In this document: positions 52,628 to 63,714 of the stretch, piece by piece
Layout: the number at the start of each line of letters is the position of its first letter
Position numbering within the stretch: position 1 is the first letter of the stretch
Made by a program: the position numbers and the translations under genes
The notes under the pieces: generated by a model
What the model was told of the DNA's origin: nothing
Databases searched by the model: none
What the model saw: the letters and a program-made list of their open reading frames with translations, nothing else
Source: Axinella damicornis
Taxonomy: Eukaryota; Porifera; Demospongiae; Axinellida; Axinellidae
Length of the DNA stretch: 64,000 nt
Assembly: GCA_963931865.1 (NCBI GenBank)
Contig: OZ007513.1
Span: forward strand, 3,636,098-3,700,097
Reading direction: 5' to 3'

Positions 52628-54863
52628 TTACACTCCTGGTAGGGGAAAAATTGTGCCGCGTAATTACACTACTGGTAGGGAATTAAAACTGAAATTGAAA
52701 AACTCCTGAGCACAGTGGAGGACATGGAGAGATTCTGACTACACCATCATCATTCTAATTTTTGACCGACACAAAATCAAAATAATTGCGCTGAAACTCA
52801 TCTTTGTGGTGGAGTTATGCCTAACCCTAACTTTTGGCCTCCTTGTGTGGGTGGATTTTTTTTTTCCGTTCCGGATCCACTGGGAATGAGATAGCCACGT
52901 AGCTACATGTGCGCACTAACTGAGACGATCCGAGCTTACCTTGGAGCTGTAAGTACGTGCTGGTGGATGCAATCAGAGTCTGCTCGAGGTGAAAGTAATA
53001 CCGGAGTATATACCATTCTGAAGGGTCAGCTTGCCTTGCCGGTGAGATGCATCGGCTACCAGGAGTGCGGTGACTATTTATGAATGCCCTACAACGGTTC
53101 TGACTATACCATCCGCGATGATCGTGATCGCTACCATGTACTGACCAAACGTAGGATTTTAGTGCTGAAACTCACCTTGGTGGTGGAGATATGAGCGCTT
53201 TTGTCTCGCCGTTGCCCGCCATTGCTCGAGTGCTCCATCGACTTCCGGTGGCAGTACCGTTCTTAGGAAAGGCACACAAAGATTCTGACCACACGGCTGT
53301 GATCGCTGTTGTTCACTGACACTTACATGCCGAAACTCACCGTGCTGGCTAAATTGTGAGTGCTGTAATAATGTCTTGTCTTCCTTTGGTCGCCATGGCT
53401 CGCGATCGACTGAGCGTGGTTGCCATGAGGCATGTGCGTTAATTGGAACGAATTGTAATACTTAGCTAGCTACGGCGAGTCGCAACTGGGGTTGCAACGT
53501 GACTATGAATGGTTTTATTCGGTACTTGAGAGCACTCTCTGATCTTCCCTATATATAGCTATCATGGTACTCACGTGATGTGTGATAATTGGAACGAACT
53601 GTCACACTTCGCTTGTGCTACCTTTTAACCTCGGCTACCAGGAGTGCGGTCGCCCGTCGATAATCTAATTACACTCCTGGTAGGGGAAAAATTGTGCCGC
53701 GTAATATAAATAATATATATAATGTTCGAGTACTTAGGCTTGGCCTACAGAAATTCTGACTACACCACCGTGATCGCTATCATGCCCTGACCTGAATGTA
53801 AAACGTTGGTGGTGAAACTCACCTTGGTGGTGGAGATATGAGCTCTTTTGTCTCGCCGTGGCCGCCATTGCTCCAGCGCTCTCTTCGACTTCCAGTGGCA
53901 GTACCGTTCTTAAGAAAGGCACACGAAGATTCTGACCACACGGCCGTGATCGCTGTCGTTCAATGACGCTTACATGCCGAAACTCACCGTGCTGGCTAAG
54001 TTGTGAGTGCTGTAATAATGTCTTGTCTTCCTTTTGGTCGCCATTGCTCGCGATCAACTGAGCGTGGTTGCCACGTGGCATGTGCGTTAATTGGAACGAA
54101 TTACGCGCTACGGCGAGTCACTACCGGGGTTGCAACGCGGGTACTTGAGAGCATTCTACTGATCTTCCCTATATATAGCTATCATGGTACTCACATCATG
54201 TGTGATAATTGGAACAATCTGTCACACATAGCTTGTGCTACCGTTTAACCGCCGCTACCAGGAGTGCGGTTGCCCCTCGTTAATTAATTAATATAAATAA
54301 TGTTTGAGTACTTAGGCTTGGCCTACAGAAATTCTGACTACACCGCCGTGATTGCTATCATGCCCTGACCTGAATGTAAAAAGTTGGTGTTGAAACTCAC
54401 CTTGGTAGTGGAGATATGAGCGCTTTTGTCTCGCCGTTGGCTGCCATTGCTCGAGCGCTCTCTCCCACTTCCGGTGGCAGTACCGTTCTTAGGAAAGGCA
54501 CACGAAGATTCTGACCACACGGCCGTGATCGCTATCGTTCACCGACGCTCACATGCCAAAACTCACCGTGCTGGCTAAGTTGTGAGTGCTGTAATAATGT
54601 CTTGTCTTCCGCCATTGCTCGCGATCAACTGAGCGTGGTTGCCACGTGGCATGTGCGTTAATTGGAACGTATTGCAATACTTAGCTTGCGCTACAGCAGG
54701 TTGCAAAGCGGCTACTTTATCAATGGTACTTGAGAGCACTCTAAAATAATTTCTGATCTTCCCTGTATATCTATCATGGTGATGTGTGATAATTGGAACG
54801 AACTGTCACACTTAGCTTGTGCTACCGTTTAACCACGGCTACCAGGAGTGCGGTTGCCCCTCG
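52628..54863 (-). mobile_element. Array of CACTCCTGGTAG-family TIR elements
   Basis: About three similar units (roughly 53,090-53,665, 53,672-54,275, 54,290-54,863) and a diverged one (52,628-53,075), each with GTGATCGCT, AAACTCACC and ACCAGGAGTGCGG blocks. TTACACTCCTGGTAGGGGAA ends recur at 52,628 and 53,672. Each unit carries, on the minus strand, a 47-nt MA..GETKALISPPPR-type frame ending AAG/GTGAGT (53,176-53,222; 53,823-53,868 with one base lost; 54,401-54,447) and a second exon-like ATG frame (MATKRKTRHYYSTHNLAST, then GTGAGT; e.g. 54,045-53,988). Tandem duplication or repeated nested insertion. Confidence 0.6.
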
Positions 54864-54996
54864 ATTGCATATAAATATATTGTTGTGTTTCCAGATTATG
54901 AAGGCAAATTGTGTACGAATCAATTGCAAGCACATAACTAAAGCCTTGCGCTTGGCCTCAGTGTGGAAACAAACTTGCAAGAGTCATATATAGTAC

Positions 54997-55242
54997 AAGT
55001 AATAAAAAACATTAAAAATGTAACAGGATGTAGGGATACCAGAACGGCAAAAAGTAAGGAAACGAGAGGGATGATCGAACATAACAGTGAAGAATACAAC
55101 CCCCCCTACAGAGATCTTCTTCCATATATGTAGGGGTGATTGTATACTTCACTGTTATGTTCGATCATCCCTCTCGTTTCCTTACTTTTTGCCGTTCTGG
55201 TATCCCTACATCCTGCTACATTTTTAATGTTTTTTATTACTT
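54997..55242. repeat. Large hairpin, arms about 110 bp
   Basis: Left arm from AAGTAATAAAAAACATT through GGATGTAGGGATACCAGAAC and GATGATCGAACATAACAGTG pairs with its near-exact complement on the right; the loop is about 18 bases around GAGATCTTCTTCC. Lacks TAG[C/T]CTCG tips. It lies at the start of a segment absent from the other copies of this block. Confidence 0.85.
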
Positions 55243-56160
55243 GCTTATGTAATTTTTTTCGGCAGCAGGCGCATGTTTGAGCTGAAGTTTGCTGCAGAAG
55301 TCAGTGACCTCACAGGCACCTGGGCAGTAGGTGTCCTTGCCTTGGTATTATGGACAATATTACTCGGGTATTACACTTCCAGCATTGGCTGAAGAATCAG
55401 GCCCGGGCATCTCAAGTCAACTGTTCCCTAGATGGATGACAAAGCCACTGAGTTCTCCCTGTCTGAAGATCATGGCATAGGCAGTTAATAGTAGGGACAT
55501 TCATAAATTATGGGTGTTTAGAGTTGAGATAGGCATTCACCCTGCTCACAGAATACAGTATAGGTAGCAATATAGCTAAATCATGCGTACAGGGACTAAC
55601 CTCAGTCTTATAAAGAGTGCCTCGTTTGACAACACAACGGTCATCTTCCCCACTGTTTCTAATTCAGCGATCTTGAGTAATAATTACGTATCGTTACTAG
55701 GTGATCGTGATCGTTTAAGTGCGCATGCGTACAAACGTGAAAATGGCGTGACAAACGAAGCCATAGTTATTGCAGCTGCAGCGCCTGGTGAAGACTTGGA
55801 GGTAGCGAAAAAGCGATGGGACGTTGCACTGCTCGGTTGAAAATGCTGCTGTTTCGTGCGAAAACCATCATGACAGATTGAGGCAACGTTGAGCTAAGTT
55901 GTCTGAAGAAGAAAGAAGAAAGAAGAAAGAAGAAAGAAAAACAATTTGCCCGTTTTGTGAGTACCTGGTGTGGTACTTTCGCGACGGTTTTTCGTGACGC
56001 GAGGAGTCTTGTTGGTCATGAAAACACTTGAAGATGAACGGTATGTGGTTATAAAGGCTTATAAGTGTACCGTTTCTGAGATTTGGAGAGATTCTTTTGT
56101 ATTAGCATATATTGCGTGTACGTCGTATCCCTACATACAGAGTCTACCGACTCTGTGATA
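55243..56160. other. Inserted segment, no recognised gene
   Basis: Not present in the paralogous blocks (24,650 and 40,930). Includes an 85-codon frame (55,583-55,840) without domain, GAAAGAA repeats at about 55,908-55,939, and a GTCGTATCCCTACATA phrase similar to the preceding hairpin arm. Confidence 0.4.
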
Positions 56161-57251
56161 AATATCACTATAGGGCTACAAACTTCCAAGCGAACTGTCT
56201 CCTTCCTCCCTCTATTTTCCTCCCTCTTCCCTCCCTTCCTCCCTCCCTGCCTCCCTCCCCCCTCCCTCCTCCCTCCTTCCCTCTTCCCTCCCTGCCTCCT
56301 CCCTGCCTGCCTCCTCCTTCCCTGCCTCCTCCCTCCCTGCCTCCCTGCCTCCCTCCCTCCCTCCCTCTCAAAGTCCTAAAATTTGACCACAATACATACC
56401 AAAACACGACCATCGCAGACCCTCATGAACCCACGCTCGAAGGCATCAAAGGGTTTCCTCACTTGCCTCTGTCATCATATACTTCTCATATGCATCCACA
56501 TACTGATGTCTGTTCTCCGTGGTTACGGGAATGCTGGCTCCACCTGGTACTAGGTCAATAGACTGTACTTCTCCAAAGTCAGATCGAGAGATCTGCATAT
56601 GGAGGAGGCCAGGAGGGAGGGAGGGAGGGAGGGAGGGAGGGAGGGAGGGACAAAGGGTGGAGAGGAGAGGGAGGGAGGGAGGGATGAAGGGTGGAGAGGA
56701 GGGAGGGAGGGATGAAGGATGGAGAGGAGGAGGGAGGCAGGGATAAATTCTATGAAGGGAGGAGAGGAAAAGGCCATGCGGAAGTACTCAGTCATGTCTC
56801 GTGGTTTTGTGATGTCAATGCAGTCGCTCTGTAGTTGGGATAATTGTGCTTAGGTGGCCAATCAGTTTGGGATGGGGCCTGAGAACGAGGCTAGGATCAC
56901 CCCCGGTTGCAGCTCTAAGCATGCATGGCATGGCTGATCATGAACACCCACAAACCCAGTGGATATACCTTGAAGTGGTGCTCTCCCAATCGCTTGCACT
57001 GATGCATCCTGTTCCTCTCCTTGGTGGCCATATCCGCACTGAGGATGATGGGACAGCCTCTTGCTCCTGTTCGATCATAAGCAGATGTCTGAAGAGAGTT
57101 CCATGGTGAGCTTCAATTAGAAGGTTATGGCTCAGCTTTGCACATGCGCACAACAGCACAAAACAAGTGGGTGTATTATTATAGGCGAGGCAAAGAGCTT
57201 TTTCTGTTTGGTGGTCCAGTCGCTTTTTTAATTTATCTAGTTACAAGTTCG
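56161..57251. repeat. Duplicated block and 5' flank of TRIM copy D
   Basis: Pyrimidine tract 56,204-56,367, purine tract 56,600-56,740, then sequence matching 41,510-42,033 up to the TRIM start. The conserved 5' flank probably includes the promoter; the divergent exon-like frame seen in B has a stop here (TGCTTATGA). Confidence 0.55.
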
Positions 57252-59469
57252 ATGGCGGAAGCTCCAGACGTCGTAGAGAAGGGGTTGGAAGAACTGGAGG
57301 AGGAGATCACTTGCCCCGTTTGTCAAGACCGCTTCCGCGAGCCCAAGATCCTCCCCTGCCTCCACTACTACTGCAAGGAGTGCGTCCGACAACTGGCCCT
57401 CCGAGCCGGGCCCAACCGCCCCTTTGCGTGCCCCGAGTGCCGAAGTGGAACCGTTTTGCCGCAAAACGACCCCGATCAACTGCGCACGGCGTTTTTTGTC
57501 AACCGCATGAAAGAGCTCCACGCGAAAATGGAGAAAACGCAAGGAAAAGTGGAAGCTGTGTGTGAAATGTGCTCCAGAGCGAAAGCGGAAGCGTTTTGCC
57601 GCCAATGCACCGATTTCATCTGCAACAGTTGTGTTGGACTGCATCAAACGCTGAAGGTATTTGCTGGGCATAAGGTCGTGACCCTTCAGGAGCTGAAGGA
57701 GGGTGGCGCTAAGGAGATCCCGCTGAAAGAAGCCCCACCCTCAATGTGCAAGGACCACGATGAGCAGTTAAAGATCTACTGCTTTGATTGTAGTCGCCTC
57801 ATTTGTCGCGACTGTATCGTTCGTGACCATGCGGCGCACGAGTTTGAGTTTGTAAAGAAAATGGCCCCTCAGTACAAGAAAACACTCAAAGACAGCTTGA
57901 CTCCACTCGCACGAATCCAAACCAACATCTCTGCTGCCACCAAGGAGATCAAAAAAGTTGAAAAGGAGGTTTCGGAGCAGCATAAATCCGTTACGGGTAC
58001 AATTCAACGATCGTTCAATCAACTTCATGAAATCCTACGCAAGCGTGAGAAGCAACTGCTTGACAGTGCATCCGAATTGAAGCAGCAAAAGCTAGACAGC
58101 CTGGGAGCACAGAGGAAGGGGTTTGCACTAGCCACCAGTGACATTCAGGGTCTCATGGAGTTCATAGAGCGCAGTGTTACTAATGCAACCGACGAAGAGG
58201 TCATGCTCCTGCAGAAGGACATTCAGGAGAAGATCCGAGAACAGCGTGAGAAGCATGAACGTATCGATCTCGTACCAGCAGAGGTAGCGAACATTGGTGT
58301 TAGGGTGGCCTGCATGTGCTGAAGGTATCTCCGACCTCTGTCAAAAGAACACTGCTGTAATGCTACAAGCAGATCCCACAAAGTGCACAGCAGAGGGGCC
58401 TGGGGTGAAAGGTGCTGAAGTTGGCCAGGCAGCCCAGTTCACTGTCCGTACTGTATACCAAAATGGCCAACTCTGCAAAGAAAAGCAAAAAGTTGAGGCA
58501 GAAGTGATATTGAATACGAACAGTTCCATTGTTCACACCAAAGTCGTTTCAAAGTTGGGAGGAGTTTGTGAGGTCACTTACATTCCAGAGGTTCGGGGAA
58601 GGCATGCAGTGGTCGTTAAGGTAAATGGCACCCAAATTGCCGGCAGTCCATTCCGAGTACTTGCAAAGCTCCACCCCACCCAGCTAGGCAAGCCAGTCAG
58701 GATCGTGGAAAGTCTGAATTGCCCGTGGCAAATAACGTTCAACAGCAAGCAGCAGTTGGTTGTAGGTGAGGGAGGTGGCAAGGTGATAGTGTTTGATAAA
58801 GACGGGAACAGGATACAAACAATTGAGTGTGAGAGGCTGAAAGGTGTTAGGGGAGTAGCTGTGGACGAAGATGACAGTATCTACGTAACAGTTCATGATA
58901 GTCACTCCATTTTGAAGTTCAGCAAGGAAGGCAAGCTCGTGAAAGTAGTAGGACGAATAGGTGCACAACCTGGCGAGTTTAACACACCCACTTCAGTCAA
59001 GATCATCAATGACAAACTCTACATTTGTGATTTTGGCAATCACAGAGTTCAAATACTGAACAGGGATATGGAGTATGTAGAGATCTCGAGCTTTGGCCGC
59101 TCTGGTAGTGGAGATGGTGAATTTAGATACCCGTACGACCTTGGCCAGGACAGAGCAGGAAATTTGTATGTGTCTGATTTTGACAACAATCGTGTGCAAG
59201 TCTTGAACTGCAAGGGACAGTTTTTGTATGCTATTAGCAAAAAAGGTGCTGCTTCTGAACGTCTAAGCTGTCCTCGTGGTGTCTGTGTTGATGATCAGTT
59301 TGTGTATGTGTGTGACGAGGGGAACAAGTGTGTGTCTGTGTTTAAGACAAGTGGAGAGTTTGTGACCTCTTTTGGTCAGTTCACTAGACCTGACCCTGTT
59401 GGTATTGCACTTGATGATGGTTTTGTATATGTGAGTGAATACTATACTGGCAAAGTCTACACTTTCTAA
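57252..59469 (+). pseudogene. TRIM-filamin-NHL copy D, broken by a 4-base insertion
   Basis: The first frame (57,252-58,322) encodes RING, both B-boxes and coiled coil with all metal ligands, and closes at ACMC. A 4-base gain (GCCTGCATGTGCTG versus GCCTGTGCTG in A and B, near 58,311-58,318) shifts the frame; the filamin and NHL regions then continue to 59,469 without other damage. The first frame alone would give a 356-residue RING-B-box-coiled-coil protein, a form that can still dimerise in this family. NHL loops differ from A and B (HDSHSILKFSKEG, DFDNNRVQVLN). Very recent loss, or an assembly error. Confidence 0.85.
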
Positions 59470-60262
59470 TTTCAATTGCTGTATTTGGTATTGCATGATA
59501 GTGACTATATGCATCTGCATGCAGGTATAGTTTTGTTGTACACACACAATTTTTATGTATTGTTTTCTGCACAGAATAGTGTATAATTTTGCATGGTTTA
59601 TTGAAAAAGGTACAGTTTTACATGCATGGCACTGTGAACAACATCCTGAATGCTATCGGTAAAGGTATACTATAGGTTGTGGTGTTCAATACATTTCCCA
59701 AGTTCCTGAGCTCTCATGCAGTTTAATGGCGGCGATCAGACGTGCAGCTCTGAGATCCACATGAGCCACCTGTGGGTGTTGGTGTGTGTTTGTAGGTGTG
59801 GGTAGAGAGGGAGTAGTAATCTATTCTGACAGACTCATCTGGTCAGAAGACAAACATAATTCAGAATTAAAGTCAGTGATGTAAATGGAGCCAATGACTC
59901 TTCAGTACAATATATTATATCAGCCAGCTGTGTTTCATTTGGAAAATCGTTCAAGGGGGGACAAATGGTGAGGTGAGGGGGGAGGCATGAGCAGGTTCTG
60001 GATCAGTTATCATCCAGTAGGATAGGTTCCAACGCTCCATGGCTATACTAGTGCTCTATACCACTTGGTTGAGCGAGTGTGTAAACTTATTTTCAGTTGC
60101 TTGAATAATAACAGGCCTTCCTGTGTTTCTCTGCTCTCCTGCTTCGATGTATTATTGTCAATGCAAACCGAAGAACAGAAAACCGGGTAGGCCTGGGAAC
60201 AAAGCTAGTATGAAAGTGAAACCTCAAAACTCCACCCACATACATTCCGTTACATCATAACT
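59470..60262. other. 3' flank of TRIM copy D
   Basis: Matches 14,091-14,461 then 14,986-15,436, lacking the 524-bp TIR element of the A flank. A one-sided tip (GCCTGGGAACAAAGCTA) lies near 60,190. No gene. Confidence 0.5.
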
Positions 60263-60875
60263 TAGCCTCGTTCCCAGGCTGCGTGGGAGGAGAAAAGACG
60301 GCCTGGTATCCACTGCTCGCGCAAGCGCCGCTATTTCTGGTATATTTCCGTAAAATTGTAAGGTTTACGTTGTCATTCCACGTGGATCATATCCAGACCG
60401 AATATTCAAGGTCCAATCTACGTACACGCTCAAGTCAAAAAGTCGAATCCGTCGTTCAGAAGGGCGACCCAAGTATTCCGCTGCTCTCTTCAGTGATGTA
60501 GGATTGTGTGAAGATTGGCGTTTTCGTCTGTGTAAGTTACTTCTCATGTCTGCTGTGTCCGTTGACAGTGGCGACGGTTTACCTGCCGTTCCTGCGTAGG
60601 CGAAGTCAAGGCAGTCAAACGGAAACTCAGGGCACTTATGAAGGAGGTTCCTGTCAGCGTGGCAAGTTTCCAGACACCTTACACGCACAGAAAGCGCTTT
60701 TTCTCACTTGTTTCTTTCGATGATACGGAAGTGAATCGGACGTATACGTATCAATTTTACTGACCATTTACAAACGAAAACGAATTCCCAGGTTTTTCTG
60801 GGAATGCTCGTGCATGCGCAAGCAGTGGATACCAGGCCGTCTTTTCTCCTCCCACGCGGCCTGGGAACGAGGCTA
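60263..60875. mobile_element. TAGCCTCG-family element, 613 bp, 9-bp TSD
   Basis: Tips TAGCCTCGTTCCCAGGC and GCCTGGGAACGAGGCTA; arms of about 55 bp (GTGGGAGGAGAAAAGACGGC and its complement, then TGGTATCCACTGCT). The 9-mer ATCATAACT flanks both sides (60,254-60,262 and 60,876-60,884). The paralogous site 15,428-15,436 is empty with one ATCATAACT. The interior has a minus-strand frame of 107 codons (60,688-60,365; SLKRAAEYLGRPSERRIRLF) not recognised, possibly captured sequence. Confidence 0.85.
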
Positions 60876-61640
60876 ATCATAACTATGATGTGACATCAGT
60901 GGGTGGGACCGGCGTTATGAATATAAGCATACACAAAGGCAGTGTGCAGATTATGTGCCAGTTAGCTATCTAGAGCAAACAGAGTGGTACCATTCGAATG
61001 TACACATAACTTACCCGGTAGTTTCAGCATGGAAGATGCTTTACGAGGCAAACAGCCACTCCAGAGAGGGCCAGTGGGAATGTCATCTCAATCACAGCAA
61101 CTCCTACAAGCAATATTATGGTAGACGGACACAGCCATTCCTACTCTTTGGATTGCCACCAATAAGGTCAAGAGTATCAAACACATTCCGTGTTCACTCT
61201 CTGCCATATCAACCACAAAGGCCGGGACAGGTGACCACACCCCACAAGCTATTCTCATTAGGTCATTCAAACATTCCCAACAACCTAACCCATCTGTACA
61301 GCAGGCAGGGCATCTTGAACTTTGGCTACATTGCTAGCGCTTCGCAAGCGGTTGAAGTTCGATGCTGAATGCAACACTGACACCAATATTCTGAGGCATA
61401 ATAAGTTAACTTCTATATCATGACATCTGGTGCCGTGAGCAATCGTTTCCATAGATACATGTACGCATAGTACGCAAAATTCTTGCTGTGGTCAAACTGA
61501 CCTAGGCCTTGACTACACTGAGCTGGCCAGCATTCTAATTCAGAAGTAGAGTGGTGTATCAACTACTGGTACGTACGTTGCTACTTGAACAGTTACAAAT
61601 CATTGTCTGCACATGTTTCCCCCAGCTAGCTTAGGTTGGG
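60876..61640. repeat. Duplicated block (matches 15,437-16,620)
   Basis: A 137-codon frame at 60,955-61,368 overlaps sequence shared with the other copy, where the frame is interrupted; no domain recognised. It lacks the 15,890-16,380 segment of the other copy. Confidence 0.45.
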
Positions 61641-63714
61641 CCGCTGGCTACAGGCCCTTGACAGCTGTCAACACTGCCTCACCTGTCTCCCTGCACAGCA
61701 GCTGCTCAGCTGCTGCACTCTTGGAGTCCTCTCCCGTCAGCCTCCACACCAGGCACCGCTGTGTGTACACCTGCTGTGCCACCCTAGCACACCCCCAATC
61801 AGCTGGATGGCTGTATCCTAGTCTGCCAGGACCATGTCCACCTGTAGGGTGTGCACACATGTGAGTGTGTGTGGTACATTTGTATATATGTGTGTGAGGG
61901 TGTGTGTAAGGGGGGGAAGGTTAATAGTATTCAATGTGCCTAAACCAACCAGGTACACTCATTACAGATTTCACAACCCAGTTATGCCACCAGGTTCAAC
62001 TAATTGTTGGGGGCCCTCCCCTGATCCCAACATCTGCTGTGGTAATAGCTTGCTGTATTCTGATATTGCCAAAATAATGGCACGGATTGCATGATGATGA
62101 TGCTCTTGATTTCCCAACTGGACGTCTGGACGAAATCAAGAGCATGTGCCAACAGTATGTACCAGGTGCTCTTTCCCCCTCCACACACCTGGGTTTGAGG
62201 CTACCATAGACTCTGGTCTTCACTGAGTCTGGTATGGTGGGCAGCAATTGGAAACAGGGTGAAGAACGACACATTCGTTGTGGCAGAACAAATGGTTGAG
62301 TACCTATCATTGCTCATTCTTAGCAGAATATGATCTACAATTAAATTTTTGTCAAAAGCTGTTGTGAGCCTCCAGTTGGTGTAAGCCTCCGAGGATAAGA
62401 ACGTCTCTTCTCAGTGGTTAGGTGACATTAGGTAAATCAACTTGGATTCTGCTGATAATATAGAATCGGTTGTGTCGTACAGTCTCCAGTGACTTGGATG
62501 TGCAGCGACCACACCCAAATCCGAGCAGAGAGAGTCTGTGAAGACTACAAACCATGAAGGATGTCTTCTCTGGCTACCCACTGATTTCAGGAAGCCATTG
62601 TGTTAAGTACCCTTCGTTTAGTGACTGCAGTCTCGCCCCTCATAACACTAGTGACAGATCTTCGATAGGTTCTGCACGAGCAGAAAGGGTGGGACAGGGG
62701 GAAGTGGATGGTTTCACAGTCAGGATGAAAGAGCATGGACGGGTCTGCATGGGGAGGTGGGTGGGTTCACAGTCAGGATGAAAGAGCATGGACGGGTCTG
62801 CACGGGCTCAGCAGTAGAACAGCCTTGGTTGGCACTGGGTGGGCCATTTCTTTTGCACAAATGGGCTAGCTGAGAAAATAGTTCACTCACCTTGTAGGGC
62901 CTCCATTTCTGGCATTGAAGCATATCTCGGGTGGTCGTCAGCTGAGAGGCATGACTAGTAAAAGCTCACAAACATGTACAGGATGGCTGCAAGGACACTG
63001 TGTGAAGTTTGGGGGCTGGATAACTGGGAATATGATACGCTCAATGCAGGTATGATCACATGCCCCACACTGACCATTCAGCTTTGTTTGTCATACGTCT
63101 CCCCAAGTGTTATTCCGTCCTCCCAGTACGGGGATTATACACATGTACAACTACACCAACAATATACTAGTCTTGGAACCAGACCCTTCACACGAGGAGG
63201 AGAAAGGATCTGGGCATGTGCCTATACATTCCAGTTGTCCTGACAGAATGCAATTATGCGTGGGTAAATATCAACTGTAAATATCAACTGTGGTACTACA
63301 CATATTATGACAGTCGGCCTGCTCGTTGCTCCCCTCAACATCTGTCAAACACTCGCGGGTAACACAGCATAGCACAGCAATTTGCCATGTCTAGTCACTG
63401 AAAGCCTAGAGAAAATTGTTTCCATGATGTCATTTGCAATCAACGCTTCTGATTCGTCAGGTCAACATTCCGTCCTGGGGACAACTTGAATGTAAGTGCA
63501 TGCCCAGACCCTTCCTCCCAGTGTGAAGGGTCTGGTTCCAAGTGTTGATACCTGTGCTCTGTTGTCAGAGGGAGAAGCGTGGTTTGGTGCCTCAGCAAAT
63601 GCACTGTGTAGCAGCTCAAAGGTATCTTCCAAGGTTCCCTTCTCTGCTGCGTTCACAGCTTGCACCTCCAGGTCCTCCACCCTCTGTAGGTCCCTCTTCC
63701 ACCTCACCCTCCAC
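61641..63714 (-). pseudogene. TTC36-like pseudogene, copy D
   Basis: Minus strand. Exon 63,714-63,552 (acceptor TCTCCCTTCCTGCAG) encodes LEVQAVNAAEKGTLEDTFEL and SPSDNRAQ, ending at CAG/GTATCA. A later exon starts at 61,841 after ACCCTACAG with VDMVLAD, then an in-frame TAG, then DTAIQLIGG; the continuation ARVAQQVYTQRCLVWRLTGE lies one frame over. Aligned by eye to TTC36, these are the first TPR, the AVELSGG region and the ARQSFVQRGLLARLQG-type helix. Copy D keeps the acceptor lost in A but has a stop and a frameshift, so both copies are dead by different lesions. N-terminal exon not found. Confidence 0.5.
63168..63543. mobile_element. Decayed copy of the TAGTCT-family intron element
   Basis: Left tip TAGTCTTGGAACCAGACCC at about 63,168; right end GGGTCTGGTTCC then AAGTGTTGATAC, so GAGACTA has been lost. 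Corresponds to 17,860-18,214 in copy A and shows the insertion predates the block duplication. Confidence 0.6.

Noticed and set aside
60955..61368. 137-codon plus-strand ORF, and MEDALRGKQPLQ frame shared with about 15,569
   Set aside because: Both frames are interrupted in one or both copies and have no recognised domain; the sequence conservation is explained by block duplication.
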